From UPXZ01 sp964568675 (GTDB taxonomy: Bacteria > Bacteroidota > Bacteroidia > Bacteroidales > Paludibacteraceae): a stretch of DNA of 21,709 nucleotides. A model generated the notes under the pieces. That model was not told where the DNA came from, searched no databases, and was given only the letters and a program-made list of their open reading frames with translations. Position numbers and translations under genes: made by a program. The stretch lies in NCBI GenBank assembly GCA_964568675.1, contig CAZMQV010000057.1:1-21709 (forward strand). The letters are read 5' to 3'. Below are positions 1 to 7,799 of this stretch, piece by piece (position 1 is the first letter of the stretch; each line of letters opens with the position of its first letter).

Positions 1-52
1 CTCATAATCCTGATTCATGTTTACTTTTGTGTAAACCTATTTCAGGACTAGA

Positions 53-320
53 CACCCCGTTATTGATAGTTGCAACGGAGTAACTCGGAGTCACCCCGTT
101 ATTGATAGTTGCAACGGAGTAACTCGGAGTCACCCCGTTATTAAGAAATAGCAGACGCAAGGTACCTTACTCACTTTTCATCTTGCTCGCAGATAGCGGC
201 TCCGGTATGTTGCTCGCATTCGCGTCCGTTTTTACAGTCAATTCGATAGTAATAACGGGGTGACTTGGAGTCTCCCCGTTATTGATAGTAGCAACGGAGT
301 AACTCGGAGTCTCCCCGTTA
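53..320. repeat. 39-bp direct repeats with embedded gene fragment
   Basis: Complete 39-bp units lie at 53-91, 92-130 and 272-310. Partial units are at 131-142, 245-271 and 311-320. Each begins CACCCCGTTATT (or CTCCCC) and ends with CGGAGTAACTCGGAGT. Each unit can form a small hairpin because CCGTT near its start pairs with AACGG in its middle. Between the partial units at 131-142 and 245-271 lies a copy of the 3' end of the neighbouring gene. AATAACGGGG at 251-260 and CCCCGTTATT at 274-283 form a 10-bp inverted repeat. I see no coding potential of its own and no mobile-element gene here. Positions 1-52 hold nothing I recognise. Confidence 0.9.
143..245 (-). pseudogene. Duplicated 3' fragment of the adjacent hypothetical gene
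   Basis: Positions 131-245 match 311-425 at an exact offset of 180 bp, with roughly 15 mismatches in 115 bases by eye. On the minus strand the copy still reads as the C-terminal end of the neighbouring protein, including its own stop after a Met-Lys-Ser-Glu ending (Met-Lys-Asn-Glu in the intact gene). It has no start or N-terminal part, so it is a gene remnant created by tandem duplication. Confidence 0.75.
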
Positions 321-346
321 TTAAGAAATAGTAGGCGCAAGGCAAT

Positions 347-1114
347 TTATTCATTTTTCATTTCGCTCGCAGATAGCGGCTCTGGTCTGTTGCTCGCATT
401 CGCGTCCGTTTTCACAGTCGATTTCGGCTTACTGGCGGCATTAAATCTTTTCACCTCCTCGCTCAGTTCATTTAACAGAGGCGAGTAGTCAATTGATTTG
501 TTTGCAATAGCAGTGAGCATTAGCGACGAAAAAAACTCGCGAAGCATCAGCTCCAGGTCGCGTTTCAGATTTTCGTTTTTGCCATTTGTCATGTTGGCAC
601 GATATTTCATGCGCGCGTCATACACATCCTGCAACTCCAGGTAAATTGTCCTGATTTTGTCGATCCATTCGTTAGTCATCGCGTCAAGCTTCAGCTTGTC
701 GGTTGCCTTCAGCGTGTCGATGGTTTCAAGCATTTTTTTAATTTTGCCCAGTTTCATATACACATTTAGCTTGTAATAACTCTCCAAATAATAGGCGATA
801 GACGCGTCAAACTCCAGTTCTTGTTTGTATCCAAGCCTGTGTTGGCGCTTTCTGATCGACATGTAGTACGAGAAGAACCTAATGGTTTTGTCCAGTTCGC
901 CTACCAAAGCAAGTTGCTCGGCCGTCAACGGCATTTTCCGTATCGGATTGTTAAATCCGTCATTAAGTAGTTTGGATGCCAGCGCATCACTCAGTTCTTT
1001 AATCTTCAGTTGTTCCGGGTCGTGTCTTTCTACGCACGCCACAGTTCTGTTGAAGAATGTTTCAAATTCACTTATTCGTGAATTAGATTTAAATGTTAGT
1101 TGAAATTTTTTCAT
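347..1114 (-). CDS. Hypothetical protein, possibly DUF6261 family
   Basis: A 255-residue protein of unknown function. It is mainly helical and charged, with no signal peptide or membrane segment, so it is probably cytoplasmic. The N-terminus (MKKFQLTF...) and the all-helical pattern resemble Bacteroidota proteins annotated as DUF6261. I make that assignment from memory of the family's look, and it is tentative. The last 30 or so residues (Ser/Ala/Asn-rich, ending SASEMKNE) form a low-complexity tail. The DNA encoding this tail is duplicated downstream at 143-245. The start at 1114 follows an A/T-rich region typical of Bacteroidota leaders. No operon partner is visible in the window. Confidence 0.6.
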   Translation of the reverse strand: MKKFQLTFKSNSRISEFETFFNRTVACVERHDPEQLKIKELSDALASKLLNDGFNNPIRKMPLTAEQLALVGELDKTIRFFSYYMSIRKRQHRLGYKQELEFDASIAYYLESYYKLNVYMKLGKIKKMLETIDTLKATDKLKLDAMTNEWIDKIRTIYLELQDVYDARMKYRANMTNGKNENLKRDLELMLREFFSSLMLTAIANKSIDYSPLLNELSEEVKRFNAASKPKSTVKTDANASNRPEPLSASEMKNE

Positions 1115-1389
1115 TTCTCTTTTTTTTATTTATATGTTTAACAAATAATACTTTAATCCTCGAAGCAAGAAAACTAATGGTTTATTCCGATTCAATTAGT
1201 CTTAACTTAAATTTCGTGTAAATTAATTTTTCGTCTTCCAAGTTTATCTTCTTGTAATTTTTGGATTATCTTTCGGTATGCTCATTTTGAGCTATTCAAC
1301 GACAGTTTGTATATATCAAAATCCGTGCCAAAATGTTAATGCTAACTTTATTTGTTAATTATGTTGAGAATTTCGTGTTTATTATTATA

Positions 1390-1397
1390 CAAATATA
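1390..1397 (-). promoter_or_regulatory. Possible -7 promoter element for the DUF6261-like gene
   Basis: On the minus strand this reads TATATTTG, a match to the Bacteroidota TAnnTTTG element. No good -33 TTTG is seen at the usual distance. Use of this promoter would leave a leader of about 270 nt before the gene that starts at 1114. Confidence 0.3.
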
Positions 1398-1650
1398 AAG
1401 TTAATATCGCTCGTTTTAGCAGTCTAAATAATGTATTTGAATGGCATTAAACTGCGTTTTTATGGCAAATCGGAGAGAAATTATTCCAATTAACAGATTT
1501 AATTTTAAGCATTCGATTCTCTTTTATGTCATATTGTCATACCGTGCTTTGCCTGACATTATGGCAGTGTTGATTCCTGTCAAAATTTCCGAAATCTGAC
1601 ATTATTGCTTTAATCTCTCCTTGTTCGACATTATGTGATGAGTTATTCAA

Positions 1651-1779
1651 GTTACTTTGACTAGCTTTTCGAGTTAGTTTATAGTGTTTTCGAGTTACTT
1701 TGACTAGCTTTTCGAGTTAGTTTAAAGTCTTTTCGAGTTACTTTGACTAGCTTTTCGAGTTAGTTTAAAGTGTTTTCGA
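1651..1779. repeat. Three tandem 43-bp repeats
   Basis: Units are at 1651-1693, 1694-1736 and 1737-1779. They are identical except at two or three positions. Each unit consists of two diverged halves of about 22 and 21 bp, each opening with CGAGTTA. The array is therefore an older ~21-bp repeat doubled and then tripled. The period is not a multiple of three, and no gene uses it. Confidence 0.92.
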
Positions 1780-2031
1780 GCTTATGTAATATCCTTTCAC
1801 TTTACGGATACTCCATAAAATTAATTCACTGTAATTCCGACAATTATTTGTACTCAACAGATACCATGGCGCATAATGCATCAATCTTTTCAATCAAGAA
1901 CAGACATTCCATAAACATGAATCATTCCACTTTTATTGAAAAAAGAGGTAATTGAGTGGGATTCAAGCTGTGTTTAGACTAAAAAAACATAAAAGCAGTA
2001 TTCGATTTTTTTTAGGCAATTATTTAAAGGC

Positions 2032-2039
2032 TAAATTTG
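2032..2039 (+). promoter_or_regulatory. Candidate -7 promoter element of the efflux operon
   Basis: TAAATTTG matches the Bacteroidota TAnnTTTG element. The -33 position has only T-rich sequence and no clear TTTG. Transcription from here would give a leader of about 140 nt containing the hairpins at 2056-2083 and 2121-2140. Confidence 0.35.
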
Positions 2040-2055
2040 AAGAATTTTATTTTAG

Positions 2056-2140
2056 CGCTTGTTTTCTTCACTGAAAATAAGCGTACCGATTCTTGTTGCG
2101 AATTGGGTGGGCAGATTGCGCTTTGGCTAAAAAACCAAAG
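2056..2140 (+). promoter_or_regulatory. Two hairpins in the efflux operon leader
   Basis: CGCTTGTTTTC (2056-2066) pairs with GAAAATAAGCG (2073-2083): an 11-bp stem with one G-U pair and a 6-nt loop. CTTTGG (2121-2126) pairs with CCAAAG (2135-2140) around an 8-nt A-rich loop. They lie between the candidate promoter and the adaptor start codon. No known riboswitch is recognised. Confidence 0.4.
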
Positions 2141-2186
2141 AACACATCAAGAATAAAAAAAACCAACTATAAATGTAATTTACCGC

Positions 2187-3293
2187 ATGAGTAAGAGAGT
2201 AAAAATAATACTTTACGTTATTATCGGAGCGCTTATTGCCGGCATGGCGCTTTATCCACTGATAAAAAAGAAACCGACAAATGAGACAAAGCCTCAAGCG
2301 GGTAAAGAAGGAAAAGGCATGAGAGCCAAACAAGATTTGGTAGTAAGCGCCACGGTGCTTACTCCGCAGGTGCTCAATGATATGTTTCGGATGAAAGGTG
2401 TGATATTGCCCGATGAAGAGGTTGAACTAAGCTTCGAAACCTCCGGTAAAATTACACATATTTATTTCAAAGAGGGAAGTATGGTTCAGAAAGGTGCTTT
2501 GCTTGCAAAGATGAATGACGCGCCACTCCAGGCTGAATTAAAAAAGCTAAAATCGCAATTGCCCCTTGCGCAGGACAGGCTTTTCCGTCAACAAACATTG
2601 CTTGAAAAGGACGCGGTGAGCCAGGAGACGTATCAATCGGTAGCAACACAGCTCGAAACGCTGAAAGCTGATATCGAATTGATAAAAGCCCGCATCGCGC
2701 AAACCGAACTTCGCGCTCCCTTTAGTGGCGTCATCGGCTTGCGGCAATTGAGCGAAGGTGCTTACGCTTCGCCTACGGTGTCATTGGCCAAACTGACAAA
2801 AATATCGCCTCTCAAAATAGAATTTTCGCTCACCGAGAATTTTATAAAATATATCCGAAAAGGAACAAACCTGCGCTTTACACCCTCCAACGATGATAAA
2901 GATGAATATCAGGCATCGGTTTATGCCTTAGAGTCGCACCTGGACGAACAGACCCGAACCATTTTCGCGCGTGCAATTTTCAACAATCCCGGCGGTAAAG
3001 TGAAACCGGGACAATCAGCCAACGTGTTAATTCAACTGGATAAGGTAGAAAATGCAGTGGTGATACCCACCATTTCGAGTGTGCGGGAAATGGGACGTCA
3101 GATAGCTTATGTGTATAAAAACGGGAAAGCAAAAGAAACCGTCATTACTACCGGACTGAGCACCTCCTCGTCTGTTCAGGTAGTTAGCGGACTTTCGCTT
3201 GGCGACACACTCCTTACCACCGGAGTGATGCAGCTCCGGGATGGGATGCCGGTGAAAATAAATAATATGGTTGCAAACACTTCAGGGCAATAA
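2187..3293 (+). CDS. RND efflux periplasmic adaptor (membrane fusion protein)
   Basis: A 368-residue periplasmic adaptor that would join the inner-membrane RND pump to the outer-membrane channel. The N-terminal residues 6-25 form one hydrophobic anchor, and there is no lipobox Cys. Next come a first lipoyl half (around SFETSGKITHIYFKEGSMV), a charged alpha-helical hairpin of roughly 60-70 residues, and the second lipoyl half with the APFSGVIG signature. Beta-barrel and membrane-proximal domains follow, containing KPGQSANV. The length is normal for the MexA/AcrA family. It is the first gene of an operon, with the pump gene starting one base after its stop. No regulator gene sits next to it in the window. 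Substrate cannot be predicted. Confidence 0.93.
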   Translation: MSKRVKIILYVIIGALIAGMALYPLIKKKPTNETKPQAGKEGKGMRAKQDLVVSATVLTPQVLNDMFRMKGVILPDEEVELSFETSGKITHIYFKEGSMVQKGALLAKMNDAPLQAELKKLKSQLPLAQDRLFRQQTLLEKDAVSQETYQSVATQLETLKADIELIKARIAQTELRAPFSGVIGLRQLSEGAYASPTVSLAKLTKISPLKIEFSLTENFIKYIRKGTNLRFTPSNDDKDEYQASVYALESHLDEQTRTIFARAIFNNPGGKVKPGQSANVLIQLDKVENAVVIPTISSVREMGRQIAYVYKNGKAKETVITTGLSTSSSVQVVSGLSLGDTLLTTGVMQLRDGMPVKINNMVANTSGQ

Positions 3294-3294
3294 C

Positions 3295-6200
3295 ATGAAT
3301 ATATCCGAATTAAGCATCAAACGCCCGGTGCTGGCTACCGTTTTTGTGTTGATTATCATTATTTTCGGGATAATCGGATACAGCAATCTGCCCGTACGCG
3401 AATATCCAAGTGTGGACAATCCCATTATCACCGTAAGTGTGGCATACCCGGGAGCCAATGCCGAAGTAATTGAAAATCAGATAACCGAGCCTTTGGAGCA
3501 GAACATCAACGGTATCCCCGGCATTCGCTCACTCACCAGCGTAAGTAGTCAGGGTTCGGCGCAAATCACTGTTGAATTTGAGCTTACAGTGGATATGGAA
3601 ACCGCCGCCAACGATGTTCGCGATAAGGTTTCCCGTGCTCAGCGGCTACTTCCGCGCGATGCAGAGCCACCTACTGTTTCGAAAGCCGATGCCGACTCCG
3701 ATCCCATCATGCAAATTACTGTCGAAAGCCCAACACGCTCTTTGTTACAGCTTTCGGAAATTGCCGAACTGACAGTAAAGGAAAGGCTTCAAACCATCTC
3801 GAATGTGAGCGCTGTAAGTATTTGGGGCGAAAATCGATACTCCATGCGCTTGTGGCTCGACCCTGTGCGCATGGCTGCATATAGCATCACGCCCATGGAT
3901 GTGAAAGCCGCGCTCGACCGTGAGAATGTGGAGTTGCCTGCAGGCAGTATCGAAGGCGATCATCTTGAACAATCCATCCGAACGATGGGACTTTTGATAA
4001 CTCCGGAAGATTTTAACAACCTGATAATTGTTGAAGACAATACGCGCATTGTCCGATTCAAAGACATTGGCTTAGCCGAATTGGATACGGAGAATCGCCA
4101 AAGCATTCTGCGCCGCAACGGTGTGCCAATGGTGAGTTGCGTTATTATTCCGCAGCCAGGCGCCAACCACATCAACATAGCTGATGAAGCTCGCAGCCGC
4201 TTGAAGCAGATGAAGAAAGATTTGCCCGAGGATGTGAAGATTGATATCGCATTTGATAATACAAAATTTATCCGTTCGTCAATTGACGAAGTTGAAGAAA
4301 CTGTTATCGTGGCGTTTTTATTGGTCTTAGTCATTATTTTCCTTTTCCTGCGCGATTGGCGTATCACACTTATTCCCACACTCGTAATCCCCATTTCGCT
4401 TATCGGTATATTTTTCGTAATGTATATTGCCGGTTTTTCTATCAATGTGTTGTCAATGCTTGCGGTAGTGCTGTCAGTGGGCTTGGTAGTTGACGATGCC
4501 ATCATTGTAACCGAAAATATTTATGTGAAAACCGAGGAGGGAATGTCCGTTTTCAAAGCGGCGATAGCGGGTTCGAAAGAGATATTTTTTGCTGTTATTT
4601 CCACTACCATTACGCTGGTTGCTATATTCTTTCCCATTGTTTTTCTCGAAGGAATGACCGGTAGGCTTTTCCGTGAATTTAGTATCGTGATATCCGGCTC
4701 GGTAATAATCTCGGCATTTGTGGCGCTGTCGTTTGTGCCGATGCTCTCTTCAAAATTATTGAAGAAAAAAGAGCGTGGCGTGGTGTATATGAAGACCGAA
4801 CGTATTTTCACCGGATTGAATAGTGGTTACAAGGCTCTGTTGGAGAGTTTTCTGAAGCGCAAATGGCTTGTTTATCCAATCATTGTGCTTGCCATAGTGA
4901 TGATAGCAGTTTTTTGGAAAACTATTCCTGCAGAAATGGCGCCACTGGAAGACCGTTCATCTATTAGTGTGCGAACTTCAACGCCACAAGGAGCAACATT
5001 TGAATATTCAAGAGATTATACCGACAGGATTTCAGAAATTGCAGACTCGGTAGCTTCTGAAAGGCAGTTTAATATCAGCATGGTTCGGGGTGGTTTTAGT
5101 TTTGTACGCTTAGTTTTGCCCGACATTAAAGAACGCGAGAGAAGCCAGATGGAAATTGCCGATGCGCTCACGGGCGCGGTGCGTAATGAAAATGCTGCGC
5201 GTGCCTTTGTGCAACAGCAATCTACTTTTGGAGGAAGAAGAGGCGGTATGCCCATTCAATACGTTCTGCAAGCACCTTCAATCAAAAGTTTGGAAGAATT
5301 TATTCCAAAATTTATGGATAAGGTGAATCAAAGTCCTTACTTTCAGATGGCTGATGTGAATCTGAAGTTTACGAAACCCGAAACGCAAATTATCATCGAC
5401 CGCGAAAAAGCGGCTTTGCTTGGAGTTAGTACGCGTGATATTGGTCAAACCTTGCAGTACGCGCTTAGCGGACAGCGCATGGGCTATTTCTACATGAATG
5501 GAAAACAGTATCAGATATTGGGCGAGATTAACCGGCAACAACGCAACACGGCAGTGGACTTGAAAACCATTTATCTGAAAAACAATCAGAAACAGATGGT
5601 GCAATTGGATAATCTCGTGCGATTGGAAGAAACTGTGGCTCCTCCCCAACTCTATCGGTTCAATCGCTTTAACTCGGCAACCGTTTCAGCAGGATTGACA
5701 CCGGGATATTCGCTGGGGCAAGGACTTGACGAGATGGACAAGATAGCTTCGGAGGTGTTGGATGATTCGTATCGCACGGCACTTGAGGGTGAGTCGCGCA
5801 ACTTCCGCGAAAGCTCTTCCAGTTTATTATTTGCATTTGGATTAGCTATTATATTAATATTCTTGGTGTTGGCAGCCCAGTTCGAGAGTTTCAAAGATCC
5901 TTTTGTCATCATGTTTTCGGTGCCACTTGCCGTTTTTGGCGCATTGATTTTTATGTGGGCATTTGACATCACCATGAATATTTATAGTCAGATTGGTATT
6001 ATCATGCTCATCGGCTTAGTAACCAAAAACGGAATTCTGATTGTGGAATTTGCCAATCAGCGGCAAGCTGCCGGCATGAATAAGTATGAGGCGCTCGTAG
6101 GAGCATCCGTTCAACGTTTGCGACCAATTCTGATGACAAGTATCTCAACCATATTGGGCGCATTGCCACTTGCGTTTGCTACCGGCGAAGGAGCCAACGG

Positions 6201-6339
6201 ACGCATAGCAATGGGAACAGCCGTAGTTGGCGGATTGCTCATTGCTACCTTACTTACACTTTTTATCGTGCCCGCCATGTATGTTTATCTTTCGACCAAT
6301 AGAAGTAAAAAAACGGTAAAACTTACGGAAGTGGAATAG
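3295..6339 (+). CDS. RND multidrug-type efflux pump, HAE1 family
   Basis: A 1014-residue inner-membrane proton-driven exporter of the AcrB/MexB type. I place the start at the ATG at 3295 (MNISELSIKRPV), one base after the adaptor's stop. This gives the family's usual short cytoplasmic N-terminus; an in-frame ATG at 3271 would add eight residues inside the adaptor gene. Seen in the sequence: the N-terminal membrane helix, two large periplasmic loops and two clusters of membrane helices. The proton-relay pair is D400-D401 (GLVVDDAIIVTEN) and its partner lysine is K911 (GLVTKNGILIVEF). These residues place it among hydrophobe/amphiphile pumps rather than heavy-metal pumps. All proton-relay residues are intact, so it is probably functional. 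The channel gene follows after 27 bp. Confidence 0.96.
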   Translation: MNISELSIKRPVLATVFVLIIIIFGIIGYSNLPVREYPSVDNPIITVSVAYPGANAEVIENQITEPLEQNINGIPGIRSLTSVSSQGSAQITVEFELTVDMETAANDVRDKVSRAQRLLPRDAEPPTVSKADADSDPIMQITVESPTRSLLQLSEIAELTVKERLQTISNVSAVSIWGENRYSMRLWLDPVRMAAYSITPMDVKAALDRENVELPAGSIEGDHLEQSIRTMGLLITPEDFNNLIIVEDNTRIVRFKDIGLAELDTENRQSILRRNGVPMVSCVIIPQPGANHINIADEARSRLKQMKKDLPEDVKIDIAFDNTKFIRSSIDEVEETVIVAFLLVLVIIFLFLRDWRITLIPTLVIPISLIGIFFVMYIAGFSINVLSMLAVVLSVGLVVDDAIIVTENIYVKTEEGMSVFKAAIAGSKEIFFAVISTTITLVAIFFPIVFLEGMTGRLFREFSIVISGSVIISAFVALSFVPMLSSKLLKKKERGVVYMKTERIFTGLNSGYKALLESFLKRKWLVYPIIVLAIVMIAVFWKTIPAEMAPLEDRSSISVRTSTPQGATFEYSRDYTDRISEIADSVASERQFNISMVRGGFSFVRLVLPDIKERERSQMEIADALTGAVRNENAARAFVQQQSTFGGRRGGMPIQYVLQAPSIKSLEEFIPKFMDKVNQSPYFQMADVNLKFTKPETQIIIDREKAALLGVSTRDIGQTLQYALSGQRMGYFYMNGKQYQILGEINRQQRNTAVDLKTIYLKNNQKQMVQLDNLVRLEETVAPPQLYRFNRFNSATVSAGLTPGYSLGQGLDEMDKIASEVLDDSYRTALEGESRNFRESSSSLLFAFGLAIILIFLVLAAQFESFKDPFVIMFSVPLAVFGALIFMWAFDITMNIYSQIGIIMLIGLVTKNGILIVEFANQRQAAGMNKYEALVGASVQRLRPILMTSISTILGALPLAFATGEGANGRIAMGTAVVGGLLIATLLTLFIVPAMYVYLSTNRSKKTVKLTEVE

Positions 6340-6366
6340 TTGATTCTTCTCAAAACTTAGAGTATA

Positions 6367-7683
6367 ATGAAAAAACAATATTGGATTATCGCTTTTTCCC
6401 TGATTTCATCGGTGATAACTGCACAGAATGTGATGTCGCTACAAGACTGCCTGCAGTTGGGGTTGGAGAATAACTACGAAATTCGAATGTCGCGAAACGA
6501 AGAACAAATAAGCGACAACAATGCAACTAAAGGAAATGCCGGATACTTGCCGGGCGCGAATTTGAACGGAGGATATACCTTGCGCAATTCGGGCTCCTCG
6601 CAATTTCCAATGGGTGGTTCGGATGCGGCAGTAACGCGAAATGCGAACACCGGGACACTTGACGCGGCTGTCAACCTCAATTGGACGCTATTCGAAGGCT
6701 ACAAAGTGCAGACAAACTACAAAAGGCTGAAGGAGCTTCAAAACATTGGCAAACTGAACACACGCCTTTCGGTGGAGAATATCATTTCTTCCATTTCATC
6801 GGAGTATTTCAACTTTGTGCAACAGCAAATTCATTTGCGAAACCTGAAAAACGCAGTTGATCTTTCGCGTGAGCGTGTTCGCATTGTGGAAGCGCGCTAT
6901 CAGGTGGGAGCAGGGTCAAGGCTCGATTTGCAACAGGCAAAAGTAGATTTTAATACCGACAGCTCCCTATTGATTCAGCAGAAAGAAACTTTATATGCTT
7001 CGCGAATAAGGCTGAATGAGCTAATGGGTGTGGATGTGAACCGCGAATTTGTAGCCGGCGACACAGACATTCATATCGGCGCGATGCTACCAAAAGAGGC
7101 ATTGCAAGAGCAGATAAAGCAACAAAACGCCTTGTTAATGCTTTCGGAGAAAAATAAAAATATCAGTGAGCTTGATTTGAAAATTCTACAAAGTCGGAAT
7201 TATCCATATTTAAGACTAAATACCGGCTATGGATTAACGCATTCTGACTACAACAAAGGCGCGATGGATCGCCAACTCAATTGGGGACCTAACATCGGGC
7301 TTACAGTGGGATACACCATTTTTGATGGTTTCAACCGAAGTCGCGAACAAAAGAACGCGCGTATTGCAATCCAAAATCGAGGATTGGCAGTTGAAAAAAA
7401 AGAACTGGAGCTGCAAAGCGATTTCAACACCATCTGGATGGCCTATCAAAACAACCTGGAACTGACCAAGCTGGAACAAATAAGTCTGGAAAATGCAAAA
7501 TTGAATTATGAAATAGCCATTGAGCGCTATAAAATTGGTGACTTATCGGGATTCCAACTTCGCGAAGCTCAAAATGGCTTACTCAACGCCGAGCAACGCC
7601 TGCTCACTGCCAAATATCGCACCAAACTGTATGAAATATCTCTGAAACAAATCAGCGGAACGGTTGATTCGTATCTGAGGTAG
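6367..7683 (+). CDS. TolC-family outer-membrane efflux channel
   Basis: A 438-residue outer-membrane factor that would complete the tripartite exporter. Residues 1-19 form a Sec signal peptide ending in ITAQ. The rest shows two similar halves of long amphipathic helices, rich in Gln/Asn/Leu, with the family pattern VEARYQVGAGSRLDLQQAKVD in the first half. The second half has the matching IERYKIGDLSGFQLREAQ. The N-terminal Cys of the lipidated OprM type is absent. It is co-directional with, and 27 bp after, the pump gene, so it is the third gene of the operon. No strong terminator is seen after it. Confidence 0.93.
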   Translation: MKKQYWIIAFSLISSVITAQNVMSLQDCLQLGLENNYEIRMSRNEEQISDNNATKGNAGYLPGANLNGGYTLRNSGSSQFPMGGSDAAVTRNANTGTLDAAVNLNWTLFEGYKVQTNYKRLKELQNIGKLNTRLSVENIISSISSEYFNFVQQQIHLRNLKNAVDLSRERVRIVEARYQVGAGSRLDLQQAKVDFNTDSSLLIQQKETLYASRIRLNELMGVDVNREFVAGDTDIHIGAMLPKEALQEQIKQQNALLMLSEKNKNISELDLKILQSRNYPYLRLNTGYGLTHSDYNKGAMDRQLNWGPNIGLTVGYTIFDGFNRSREQKNARIAIQNRGLAVEKKELELQSDFNTIWMAYQNNLELTKLEQISLENAKLNYEIAIERYKIGDLSGFQLREAQNGLLNAEQRLLTAKYRTKLYEISLKQISGTVDSYLR

Positions 7684-7731
7684 CACGCTTACGCATCCCG
7701 ATTTCAGTAAAATACTTTCTGATATTGAAAA

Positions 7732-7763
7732 TTTGCAATTCACGAGATTCTTGAATATATTTG
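7732..7763 (+). promoter_or_regulatory. Promoter of the GH110 gene
   Basis: TTTG at 7732-7735 (-33) and TATATTTG at 7756-7763 (-7, TAnnTTTG) are separated by 20 bp. This fits the Bacteroidota vegetative promoter. The start codon at 7800 lies 36 bp beyond the -7 element. This suggests that the glycosidase pair is transcribed separately from the efflux operon. Confidence 0.65.
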
Positions 7764-7799
7764 TGTGTATGTTTTTAATGAAATAATAATTGACATCCT

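Larger units (their letters stand above)
1115..2186. other. Gene-free intergenic region between divergent genes
   Basis: About 1.07 kb of AT-rich DNA separates the minus-strand hypothetical gene from the plus-strand efflux operon. It holds the 43-bp triplet repeat (1651-1779), three copies of GACATTAT (1555, 1598 and 1627), a candidate promoter (2032-2039) and two leader hairpins. The only sizeable open frame (1770-1955, plus strand) begins inside the repeat. It has no recognisable protein features, so I do not call it. Confidence 0.7.

Noticed and set aside
1770..1955. 61-residue plus-strand open frame
   Set aside because: It begins inside the 43-bp repeat, has no recognisable features, and its stop is followed by featureless sequence.
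3271..3294. Earlier in-frame ATG for the RND pump
   Set aside because: It would add eight residues inside the adaptor gene. Family members begin close to MNISELSIKRPV, which starts at 3295.
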